A DNA stretch of 64,000 nt, from positions 227,220-291,219 of the forward strand of contig NZ_JABBDX010000004.1 of assembly GCF_012847335.1 (NCBI RefSeq), read 5' to 3'. Shown piece by piece: positions 8,130 to 15,691 of this stretch; the first letter of the stretch is position 1, and each line of letters starts with the position of its first letter. A program made the translations under genes and the position numbers. The notes under the pieces were generated by a model. The model was not told the DNA's origin. It searched no databases and saw only the letters and a program-made list of their open reading frames with translations. The stretch comes from Psychrobacter sp. MF31 (lineage in GTDB: Bacteria > Pseudomonadota > Gammaproteobacteria > Pseudomonadales > Moraxellaceae).

Positions 8130-9557
8130 ATGAACTATATCAGTACTCGTGGTAATACCAAGCCGATGGCATTTAGTGATGTGCTTTTGATGGGGCTTGC
8201 TCCTGATGGTGGCTTGATGCTTCCTGAAACTTATCCGCAAATTGATTCAGCGACGCTTGATGCTTGGCGAAAGCTCAGCTATCCCGAGCTTGCGTTTGCC
8301 ATCATGTCGCTGTTTGCCACCGACATCCCAAAAGAAGACTTAAAAGACCTCATTGATCGCACTTATACGGCAGAAGTTTTTGGCTCAAAAGACATCGTTC
8401 CGACCCGAAAACTGGGCGAAAACTTGCACATTTTAGAGCTGTCCAATGGTCCAACATTGGCGTTTAAAGACGTTGCCATGCAGTTTTTAGGCAATGCGTT
8501 TGAGTATGTCCTCAAACAAAAAGGCGCGCGCTTAACCATCATTGGTGCAACCAGTGGCGATACCGGAAGTGCGGCAGAATACGCCCTTCGCGGTAAAGAC
8601 AACATCGAAGTCTTTATGTTATCCCCAAATGGCAAAATGAGCGCCTTTCAGCGGGCGCAAATGTACAGCCTCATGGATGACAATATCCATAATATCGCCG
8701 TTGAGGGCATGTTTGACGACTGCCAAGATATTGTTAAAGCGCTCCAGCAAGATGCCAAATTTAAAGCCGATTACGATTTAGGAACGGTCAACTCCATCAA
8801 TTGGGGTCGGATTTTGGCGCAAATCGTTTATTATTTTAAAGCCTATTTTGCAGTGACCAGCAGCAACAATGAGCGCATAAGCTTTTGCGTGCCCTCAGGC
8901 AATTTTGGTAATATTTGCGCCGGTCACATTGCCCGCGAAATGGGATTGCCGATTGAGCGCTTAATTGTGGCAACCAATGAGAACGACGTGCTCAACGACT
9001 TTTTTAACCAAGGTGCTTATAACCCGCGATCGGCAGACAAAACGTTTGTGACCTCAAGTCCCTCGATGGACATCTCAAAAGCGTCAAACTTTGAGCGCTT
9101 TGTTTATTTGCTGCTGGATAAAGACAGCCATCGCGTAAATGACTTGTTTGATGGGGTGAAATCTGGTCAAGGTTTTGACTTGTCTGATCTCATGGAAGCG
9201 ATCAATAAGCGCTATGGCTTTGCTGCTGGCAAGTCAAGCCATCAAGACCGCCTAAATACCATTAAGCGCGTTTATGAAGAATTTGGCGAGTTGGTTGATC
9301 CACATACTGCCGATGGCATCAAGGTTGCTCGTGAATTACAACAGCCTAATGAAGTGATTATTTGCGCGGAAACCGCGCTTCCTGCCAAATTTGCCGAAAC
9401 GATTGTCGAAGCCGTTGGTGAAGTTGACCTGCCGCGACCTGAACATACGCAAGGCTTAGAAGAGCTGCCACAAAAAGTGACCGTTCTTGATAACGATGCT
9501 AACTTGGTTGCTGAACAAATTAAAAAGTTCGTCAAACCAAATTCTGCAAACGCTTAA
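8130..9557 (+). CDS. thrC: Threonine synthase
   Basis: PLP enzyme converting O-phospho-L-homoserine to threonine, the last step of the pathway. The N-terminus MNYISTRGNTKPMAFSDVLL and the APDGGLMLPE segment are typical of the long gammaproteobacterial/fungal class. The PLP lysine lies in GPTLAFKDVAMQFLG near residue 113, and the phosphate loop is TSGDTGSAAEYAL. The length of 475 aa fits. ATG 8130 is chosen over an in-frame TTG at 8118 because the family begins MNYxST and a GAG-containing Shine-Dalgarno precedes it. It follows rsmB after 44 bp and ends at a strong hairpin terminator that contains a parS site. hom (thrA) is not in the window. Confidence 0.96.
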   Translation: MNYISTRGNTKPMAFSDVLLMGLAPDGGLMLPETYPQIDSATLDAWRKLSYPELAFAIMSLFATDIPKEDLKDLIDRTYTAEVFGSKDIVPTRKLGENLHILELSNGPTLAFKDVAMQFLGNAFEYVLKQKGARLTIIGATSGDTGSAAEYALRGKDNIEVFMLSPNGKMSAFQRAQMYSLMDDNIHNIAVEGMFDDCQDIVKALQQDAKFKADYDLGTVNSINWGRILAQIVYYFKAYFAVTSSNNERISFCVPSGNFGNICAGHIAREMGLPIERLIVATNENDVLNDFFNQGAYNPRSADKTFVTSSPSMDISKASNFERFVYLLLDKDSHRVNDLFDGVKSGQGFDLSDLMEAINKRYGFAAGKSSHQDRLNTIKRVYEEFGELVDPHTADGIKVARELQQPNEVIICAETALPAKFAETIVEAVGEVDLPRPEHTQGLEELPQKVTVLDNDANLVAEQIKKFVKPNSANA

Positions 9558-9574
9558 ATTTAGCTTATTAATAT

Positions 9575-9617
9575 AAAAAGCTCTTTTGTTTCACGTGAAA
9601 CAGAGGAGCTTTTTTTT
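9575..9617 (+). terminator. Rho-independent terminator of thrC whose stem contains parS
   Basis: The outer stem AAAAGCTC/GAGCTTTT encloses a complete palindrome TGTTTCACGTGAAACA and is followed by a run of eight T. The hairpin therefore has almost no loop and doubles as a parS. It stands 18 bp after the thrC stop. Confidence 0.85.
9587..9602. promoter_or_regulatory. parS: parS site (perfect) within the thrC terminator
   Basis: TGTTTCACGTGAAACA, identical to the 16-bp consensus, forms the central part of the thrC terminator hairpin. It is non-coding, so the sequence is not dictated by a protein. Confidence 0.85.
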
Positions 9618-9679
9618 AATTTATAAGTTTAAAAAGTCCAAATAAAAGTTACCCTTTTGTAAAAAAGTGTTTAATATTG

Positions 9680-9688
9680 TGGTATGGT
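9680..9688 (+). promoter_or_regulatory. Possible extended -10 promoter for the tsaP-dprA-tsaC group
   Basis: TGGTATGGT matches the extended -10 form (TGnTATnnT). A TTGTAA that could be a -35 lies 20 bp upstream at 9657, which is longer than the ideal spacing. It sits between the thrC terminator and the LysM gene, where a promoter must exist. Weak by sequence alone. Confidence 0.3.
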
Positions 9689-9819
9689 AGTCGCAAAATA
9701 TTTATTTCATAATTTTACTTTAAGTGCTTGCTGCGCGAACTAAATAAGGGAGTTCTCCATGGCTTGAGAGCTTCTTGGTGGCGGCTTGGCGCTTGCAATT
9801 GACTTAGCTGGAATTAACA

Positions 9820-10917
9820 ATGACCCATCGTCTCTCAATGCTGACCAAAGCTGTAGCTGCCATCGTAGTTAGTAGCGCGCTGTTGATGAATACCGCTGTT
9901 GCCAACAACCCGCCACCCACCATCAAAGCCGATGCCCCCAACCGCTATACGGTCAAAAAAGGTGATACGCTTTGGGACATTTCAGGACGCTATTTGCAAA
10001 GCCCTTGGCGCTGGAAAGAGATTTGGGCAACCAATAAGCAAATCAAAAACCCTAATTTAATTTATCCAAACGATGTGCTGATTTTGTGCGTGATTCAAGG
10101 AAAAACGCTGGTTGGTGTAGACACCGGCGAGGGCTGCGTAGGCGTTGAGGCGCAGTTGACCGGAGCTGTGGTCACGACAGCGGTAGCAGTGACCTCAGCG
10201 GCAAATAGCATCCCGCCGATCCCTTGGTCAGCGATTCAGCATTGGCTTGATAAAACCATCATCATTAATGCAAAGGACTTTAATACCACCCCGTACGTTT
10301 TGGCGTCCAAAAATCGCAATTTGATCACAGGCGTGGGCGATAAAGTTTATGCCAAAGGTATTCCGCTGATTGTCGGTCAGCGCTATGGCATTTACCGCGA
10401 AGGTCAGCCGTACGTTGACCCAACCACTCAGCGCGTCATTGGTCTTGAAGTCACGCAGGTGGCAACTGGACTGGTAACAGATGCCAACACCGATGGAATT
10501 ACCAGCCTTCAGTTGACCGGCTCTTATGGTAAAGAAGTCCGCGAAGGCGATCGTGTGTTTGTTGAGCTTGATCACGCCATCCCGCCGGTGTTTTATCCTG
10601 CGCCTGCTCAGGTGTCACGCGGTGGCATGATCGTTCGGGTGCTCGATTCGATCAGCTCAGCGGCGCGTGGTAGTGTGGTGGCAATCAACTTGGGCAGTCG
10701 TCATGGTGCAAAACCGGGCGATGTATTAAGTGTTTATCAAAAAGGACCGTTAATTCGTGATATTCGCGACAATGATGCGCCCGTTCGTCTGCCAAGCGAG
10801 CAAAGCGGCATGGTCATGGTGTTTAATACCTTTGATGACATCAGCTATGCTTATGTTTTGGAGTCAGAACTGCCACTGAATGTCGGTGATAAATTGTTGC
10901 CGCCGCCTTCTTTATAG
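9820..10917 (+). CDS. tsaP: LysM-domain envelope protein, TsaP-like
   Basis: A 365-aa exported protein. The signal peptide (about 1-29) has a hydrophobic core [14 protein letters not shown] and cleavage near AVA-NN. The LysM domain (about 42-92) reads [18 protein letters not shown] and binds peptidoglycan. A long C-terminal region resembling a FlgT-like domain follows. TsaP anchors the type IV pilus secretin PilQ to peptidoglycan in Neisseria and Myxococcus. In Pseudomonas its homologue lies directly upstream of dprA and tsaC (sua5), exactly as here. The symbol rests on domain order plus this gene order. A generic LysM protein cannot be excluded. The start is ATG 9820, preceded by a weak GGAA. 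A two-codon upstream reading frame with a good Shine-Dalgarno sits at 9759. Confidence 0.8.
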   Translation: MTHRLSMLTKAVAAIVVSSALLMNTAVANNPPPTIKADAPNRYTVKKGDTLWDISGRYLQSPWRWKEIWATNKQIKNPNLIYPNDVLILCVIQGKTLVGVDTGEGCVGVEAQLTGAVVTTAVAVTSAANSIPPIPWSAIQHWLDKTIIINAKDFNTTPYVLASKNRNLITGVGDKVYAKGIPLIVGQRYGIYREGQPYVDPTTQRVIGLEVTQVATGLVTDANTDGITSLQLTGSYGKEVREGDRVFVELDHAIPPVFYPAPAQVSRGGMIVRVLDSISSAARGSVVAINLGSRHGAKPGDVLSVYQKGPLIRDIRDNDAPVRLPSEQSGMVMVFNTFDDISYAYVLESELPLNVGDKLLPPPSL

Positions 10918-10927
10918 GGAATAGGTG

Positions 10928-12154
10928 ATGGTCATGACGGTAACTATGACGGCTGATAATCGATCAGCGCTTGCCCTTTGGTTTGAGGTCAACTGCTCAT
11001 TAAGCGCTTATCAAAAGCTTATGTTAAAGTTTGGGTCGGCATTAAGCGCTTGGCAGGCAAGCGCTTCTGAATGGCAGCAGCTTGGCATTCACAAGCTTCA
11101 TATTGAGCGCCATAAAGATAACGCGGCAACGCTTAAATTTATCGAAACGATTGAAATTGGACTTGCTCGGCAAAAGTATCAGCTAATTTTTGCCGATCAT
11201 CCAGATTTTCCGCTAAATTTACTTGAGCTTTTTGACCCGCCGCCCTTGATATTTTATCAAGGTAATATTAAGCGCTTGGTTGAGCCGCAAATTGCGATTG
11301 TTGGTAGCCGAAAGCCAAGTGCTCATGCGCAAAAAATCACTTTTGATTTGGCGCAATATCTGGCGCAGTCCGGACTTGTTATCACCAGCGGTCTTGCGAT
11401 GGGCGTGGACAAACGCGCTCATTTAGGGGCGCTTTTGCAATCTGATCCCAGATATCAAGGTCGAACTATTGGCGTCATGGGAACAGGGATTGACGTTTGC
11501 TACCCCAATCATCATGACCAGTTGATCGCGCAAATCATCGATCAAGGCGGCTGCATTATCAGTGAGCTGCTGCCAAAGACGCCACCGCAGCGGCATACCT
11601 TTCCGCGACGCAATCGCTTGGTGGCAGGATTAAGTGCCGCCACCATCGTCACGGAAGCAGCGCTAAAAAGCGGCTCGCTCATTACCGCAAGGCTTGCCTC
11701 CGAGCAGGGCAAGCAAGTTTTTGCCGTGCCAAGTCATATTGATAATGTCAATGCTGAGGGCTGCCATCATCTGATCCGCGAGGGCGCAACGCTCATTTAT
11801 CATCCTGATCAAGTGCTGATGGATGTCAGTTGGCAATTGCCAACGGCGGTTACGGCTAATGTCAATGATGCGCCATACGAAAAGCCTTTATTACCAAAAC
11901 GACCAGCGCCCAGCAATACGACTGATAATCAACCCAAAGCGGTCAGCTATCACGTCAAAAAAGCCTTACCGCAAGCTTTGATGGTTCCCGATCATCTCAA
12001 TAGCATTTATCAACGGCTTGATTGGCATGGTCAAGATTTGGATGCTTTGGTGACAGCCACAAAAATCAGCCCGCCTGAGCTGATCGGTCAGTTGATGGAG
12101 CTTGAGCTTTTAGGCGCCATTCGTGAGCAAGGCGGTCGTTATTTGCGCGTTTAG
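10928..12154 (+). CDS. dprA: DNA-processing protein DprA
   Basis: Binds incoming single-stranded DNA during natural transformation and loads RecA. The Rossmann-like core has IVGSRKPSAHAQ, GLVITSGLAMGVDKRAH, GVMGTGIDVCYPNHH, TFPRRNRLVAGLSAATIV, SGSLITARLASEQGKQVFAV and a terminal GCHHLIREGATLI. A C-terminal winged-helix domain (about 340-408) follows. The length of about 408 aa is normal for gammaproteobacteria. Several in-frame starts are possible (GTG 10925, ATG 10928, ATG 10934). ATG 10928 is taken because AGGGAATAGG lies just upstream. It starts 10 bp after the LysM gene and is followed by tsaC, probably one operon. With comM at 31.4 kb it suggests natural competence. Confidence 0.95.
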   Translation: MVMTVTMTADNRSALALWFEVNCSLSAYQKLMLKFGSALSAWQASASEWQQLGIHKLHIERHKDNAATLKFIETIEIGLARQKYQLIFADHPDFPLNLLELFDPPPLIFYQGNIKRLVEPQIAIVGSRKPSAHAQKITFDLAQYLAQSGLVITSGLAMGVDKRAHLGALLQSDPRYQGRTIGVMGTGIDVCYPNHHDQLIAQIIDQGGCIISELLPKTPPQRHTFPRRNRLVAGLSAATIVTEAALKSGSLITARLASEQGKQVFAVPSHIDNVNAEGCHHLIREGATLIYHPDQVLMDVSWQLPTAVTANVNDAPYEKPLLPKRPAPSNTTDNQPKAVSYHVKKALPQALMVPDHLNSIYQRLDWHGQDLDALVTATKISPPELIGQLMELELLGAIREQGGRYLRV

Positions 12155-12191
12155 TCGTGGTATTATAAGCTTTTTAACATGATGCTTTGCC

Positions 12192-12848
12192 ATGACTTGT
12201 TTAACCGATAGCAATCCTTCTTTGAATCATGATTTAGTTACTAACGATATTTCACAAGCCGCAACGTGGCTAAAAAACGGTCAGTTATTGGCGTATCCCA
12301 CCGAAAGCGTTTGGGGTATTGGTTGTGATCCATTTTGCCAAAATGCCGTTCACAACTTGCTTACCATCAAGCAGCGACCGATAGCAAAAGGTTTGATCGT
12401 GGTGACGGACAGCATTTCGCGCATTGAGCCGTTTTTAGCGCCACTCACTGCCGATCAGCGCGAGCAAATCCTTCAAAGCTGGCAGTCAACTCCAAACAGC
12501 CAAAATCAAGCCAAAACGTGGTTGCTTCCCCTCCCAAAAAATCTTGATCCGCAAATCCCAACTTGGGTGACAGGCGCTCATCAAAGTCTTGCCATCCGCG
12601 TTATCAATCATCCACTTATCCAAAAACTTTGCGCTGCTCTTGTCAATGACGCCAATCCATTTGGCTTTTTGGTATCGACCAGTTGTAACTTAACCGGTCA
12701 GCCGCCAGCGCTTAACTTGGATGATGCGCTAAGCTATTTTAGATCATCAGTCGCGGCGCAACATGTACAGTATTTAGCAGGCGATACGCTTGGTTATGAG
12801 CTTCCAAGCCAAATCCGTGATGCCATCAGCGGACAGCTTATTCGCTAA
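12192..12848 (+). CDS. tsaC: Threonylcarbamoyl-AMP synthase (YrdC/Sua5 family)
   Basis: Forms threonylcarbamoyl-AMP from threonine, bicarbonate and ATP, for the t6A37 modification of ANN-decoding tRNAs. The YrdC fold shows LLAYPTESVWGIGCDPF near residue 33, the substrate-binding KQRPIAKGLIVV near 60, and STSCNLTGQPPAL near 163. At 218 aa it is somewhat longer than E. coli TsaC (about 190) but lacks the C-terminal Sua5 domain, so it is the short form. It lies 37 bp after dprA, the order found in many gammaproteobacteria. Confidence 0.93.
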   Translation: MTCLTDSNPSLNHDLVTNDISQAATWLKNGQLLAYPTESVWGIGCDPFCQNAVHNLLTIKQRPIAKGLIVVTDSISRIEPFLAPLTADQREQILQSWQSTPNSQNQAKTWLLPLPKNLDPQIPTWVTGAHQSLAIRVINHPLIQKLCAALVNDANPFGFLVSTSCNLTGQPPALNLDDALSYFRSSVAAQHVQYLAGDTLGYELPSQIRDAISGQLIR

Positions 12849-13042
12849 AGCTTGCTAAAAACTACCATCAATCTAAAAGCTACCGTTAGTCTTAATGAGT
12901 TTACCGTTTGTCGATGATTCCTTTAATAACGTAAACCTCTACAATTGTCCTCTTGTAATTGGTCGTCATGATTTGCCAAACTGTCTTTATCAATGAAAAA
13001 TATCGTAATAAAAGCAGCGATTTACAAAATAAGGATAAAGCA

Positions 13043-14026
13043 ATGAACGTATTAATCAGCGGTGGCAGCGGGTTTTTGGGGCGAGCGTTAAGTGACGCGC
13101 TTATCAGCCAAGCCCGTCAGCAAAATGACGGCATCAAGGAGCGGGTAAAGGTGACTTGGCTGTCGCGAAACGCGAATCAAGATCACAATGATGATATCGA
13201 TATCATCACTTATGAGGAATTAAAATCGCGATCGCAAGCTGAGCCACATTTTGACGTGATCGTCAATTTAGCAGGGGCAGGGATTGCCGATTCGCGCTGG
13301 AGCGATGATCGTAAAAAAGCGCTTATGGCAAGCCGGATCAAACCAACGGAGGCAATTTTAGAATTTATTGCTAAAGCTGCGATTAAGCCCAAATTGCTGT
13401 TGAGCGGCTCGGCGGTTGGTTGGTATGGCGTCCAAGGCGACACCCCACTTGATGAAGCAAGCCCTGCCAATCCAGACTTTGCCCATAAGCTTTGTGAAAA
13501 GTGGGAGCAGCTTGCCATGACGGCTTTAGACTTTGGCGTTCCGGTTACCATCGTTCGCACCGGCATTGTCATTCATCCTGAAGGCGGTATGGTCAAGCGC
13601 TTATTAAAGCCATTTAAGCTTGGTCTTGGCGGCAAGCTTGGTGATGGCGCGCAAATCATGAGCTGGATCAGCCGTGAAGATTGGGTTCGCGCGGCGATTT
13701 TTGTGATCAATCATCAGCTATCAGCAAATGATAAGATCACCGATGTTAATAACGAGCGCGATAGCAGCAATAACACCAAAGCCCAAGTTTTTAACTTTAC
13801 TGCACCAAATCCGGTCACCAATCTTGAATTTACCCAAGCGCTTGGTCGTTTTGTTCATCGACCAACGATCATGAGTTTGCCCGCGCCAGTGCTCAAAGCG
13901 ATGTTTGGTGAGATGTCCACACTTTTGCTCGAGGGTCAAAAGGTCTTACCAAAGGCATTGCTTGAATCAGGATTTGAATTTCACCAGCCAACCCTTGAGC
14001 AAGCGCTTGGTATTAATTCTAAGTAA
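13043..14026 (+). CDS. TIGR01777-type NAD(P)-binding epimerase/SDR protein (YfcH-like)
   Basis: An extended short-chain dehydrogenase-like protein of 327 aa. The nucleotide-binding loop is at the very N-terminus (MNVLISGGSGFLGRAL), followed by NLAGAGIADSRW, SGSAVGWYGVQGD (with the YG of the active-site region) and VTIVRTGIVIHPEGG. A C-terminal DUF1731-type region (PAPVLKAMFGEMSTLLLEGQ) identifies the YfcH/SDR39U1 family. Its substrate is not established. The start is ATG 13043, chosen because AAGGA lies 9 bp upstream and the Rossmann loop starts there. An upstream in-frame extension to 12959 has no such support. It ends 47 bp before a parS site. Confidence 0.88.
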   Translation: MNVLISGGSGFLGRALSDALISQARQQNDGIKERVKVTWLSRNANQDHNDDIDIITYEELKSRSQAEPHFDVIVNLAGAGIADSRWSDDRKKALMASRIKPTEAILEFIAKAAIKPKLLLSGSAVGWYGVQGDTPLDEASPANPDFAHKLCEKWEQLAMTALDFGVPVTIVRTGIVIHPEGGMVKRLLKPFKLGLGGKLGDGAQIMSWISREDWVRAAIFVINHQLSANDKITDVNNERDSSNNTKAQVFNFTAPNPVTNLEFTQALGRFVHRPTIMSLPAPVLKAMFGEMSTLLLEGQKVLPKALLESGFEFHQPTLEQALGINSK

Positions 14027-14073
14027 TGGTTTTTAAGGCTGATTTCTAACGAATTATTCCTAGTTCGTTTTTT

Positions 14074-14089
14074 TGTTTCACGTGAAACT
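14074..14089. promoter_or_regulatory. parS: parS-like site (15/16) in the leader of the metallophosphoesterase gene
   Basis: TGTTTCACGTGAAACT, one mismatch at the last base. It ends only 6 bases before ATG 14096 and occupies the place where a Shine-Dalgarno sequence is expected, so ParB binding or the RNA hairpin could affect expression. Confidence 0.75.
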
Positions 14090-14095
14090 TTAATT

Positions 14096-15196
14096 ATGAT
14101 TTGGTTATTTGTACTCATTTCGCAAGGGCTGGCGGTATCTACCAGCCTGATTTTATCTTGGTTATTGCGCTTAAAAAGTCGCAAAGTCATCATTATCTGG
14201 GTAGCTCTCGTTTTTATCATTAATAATTTGGCGCTCAGTTATGGGTTAAGCGAGTTTTGGCGCGAGCGCTTTCATGTGTATTTGGTCATCAGTATTTTGC
14301 AAGGCTTTTTGCTTTATGCCGCGGTGATCACTGTGGTTGTTATGCTGATCGCTTGGGTAATTAAACGGTTTCAACATCAAAACTCAGCTTTTCAGTCAGG
14401 AGTTGATCATCTATTTCGCGGCGTTTTTCTAATAAGCTACCTTGCCATTGTCGCGACGGCTTTATTTTCAGCCTATTCACCAACGACGCGATATTTGACC
14501 CTTGAAGTTGATAAACCCCTGCCTGCGCCGCTAAAAATTGCGCTCGTTTCTGACACGCATTTGGGGCGCTGGTTTGGCAATGGTCAGCTGAAAAAATTGG
14601 CAACTTTGATTGATGATAATAATGTGGATACGGTACTTTTTGCCGGCGATATCATGAATGACAGCACCTATTATTTTGACAAATACCAAATGCAAAACGC
14701 GCTTTCCCAAATCAAAGCGCCGCTTGGGGTATTTGCGGTACTTGGCAATCATGACTATTCAGGAAATCAAGTTGCCATTGCCAAAGCAGTAGAAAATGCT
14801 GGAATTACGGTCATTGACAATAAAAAAGAGCTCTTAAATGATGAGCTTTGGCTGGTTGGGCGCTCGGATGAAACCGACCCAAACCGTCCTGCTGCTAGAG
14901 ACTTGCTTGCAGGAACGGAAGGTAATAAGCCGATTGTATTTTTGGAGCACAGCCCAAGCGCAGTGATCGAAATTGGCGAGCTTCCCATTGATATTCATTT
15001 TTCAGGGCATACGCATGGCGGTCAGATTTTCCCATTAACTTCGCTAATGAAACTGGTCTTGCCCATCGCTTACGGTCAGCAGCAGTTTTATGATACGCAG
15101 TTTTTGGTGACCTCAGGATTTGGCTTTGGCGCCGTGCCGTTTCGTTTGGGGACGCGATCGGAGATTTGGATTGTCACTTTAAAATCAAAGACTTAA
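14096..15196 (+). CDS. Membrane-anchored metallophosphoesterase (YkuE-like)
   Basis: A 366-aa protein with about four N-terminal transmembrane helices (residues 1-20, 27-45, 60-85, 100-125) followed by a calcineurin-like phosphoesterase domain. Metal-binding motifs appear in order: DTHLGRW (near 153), FAGDIMND (near 183), LGNHDYSG (near 217), and SGHTHGGQIFP (near 302) with the final histidines. The layout matches YkuE-type enzymes, some of which act on lipids such as UDP-diacylglucosamine-related substrates. The substrate here is unknown. No ordinary Shine-Dalgarno is seen before ATG 14096 because a parS-like palindrome fills that space. A terminator follows. Confidence 0.88.
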   Translation: MIWLFVLISQGLAVSTSLILSWLLRLKSRKVIIIWVALVFIINNLALSYGLSEFWRERFHVYLVISILQGFLLYAAVITVVVMLIAWVIKRFQHQNSAFQSGVDHLFRGVFLISYLAIVATALFSAYSPTTRYLTLEVDKPLPAPLKIALVSDTHLGRWFGNGQLKKLATLIDDNNVDTVLFAGDIMNDSTYYFDKYQMQNALSQIKAPLGVFAVLGNHDYSGNQVAIAKAVENAGITVIDNKKELLNDELWLVGRSDETDPNRPAARDLLAGTEGNKPIVFLEHSPSAVIEIGELPIDIHFSGHTHGGQIFPLTSLMKLVLPIAYGQQQFYDTQFLVTSGFGFGAVPFRLGTRSEIWIVTLKSKT

Positions 15197-15240
15197 AATT
15201 AGTTTTTAAAATGACAACCCATATAAAATAACAAACCATA

Positions 15241-15268
15241 AAAAACCGCTAATTACGAGCGGCTTTTT
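15241..15268 (+). terminator. Terminator after the metallophosphoesterase gene
   Basis: AACCGCT and AGCGGCT form a stem around a short loop and are followed by a T-run. A-residues upstream could let it also work for the opposite strand, ending the small gene at 15342. Confidence 0.75.
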
Positions 15269-15341
15269 ACTAGGGCGTGACCTCATTTTAAAATGATAAA
15301 AATGAGATAACTTAAAGCAGATAAATCAAAAAGCAGATAAA

Positions 15342-15524
15342 TCAAAGCCCAGCAAGGGATTTAAAATCCGCTTCATTAAAGTCATCGCTGTGGGTGATGA
15401 CAACCGTGCCTTTGTCCATGTTGACATTGACCCATTTTACACCTGATAATTTTCCTGCCGCTTCAATCAATTCATTAGCCGCGCTTTGGTCAGCGACTGT
15501 TAACTCATAACTGGTTTGTGCCAT
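15342..15524 (-). CDS. Small HMA-like (ferredoxin-fold) protein without metal cysteines
   Basis: A 60-aa protein starting MAQTSYELTVADQSAANELI. The pattern (beta strand, helix with IEAAGKLSGV, strand KWVNVNMDKGTVVI, helix) resembles a heavy-metal-associated domain, but the CxxC metal motif is missing. ATG at 15524 is preceded by AAGGAT at the right distance; upstream in-frame residues lack support. The function is unknown. It stands alone between two terminator/intergenic regions. Confidence 0.65.
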   Translation of the reverse strand: MAQTSYELTVADQSAANELIEAAGKLSGVKWVNVNMDKGTVVITHSDDFNEADFKSLAGL

Positions 15525-15691
15525 AAATCGATCCTTATTATAGTAAAACAGTATCGTAAGATAGTATCGTAAAACGTCAGAAAATAACAAAATAGCTTGG
15601 GGTTAATCTAACAAAACTTATCGAAGCTTTATAGTCAGTTTAAGCAACAAAATGTGCAGCTCGTCGAAATACTATTAAAAAAGTGAAAGTA

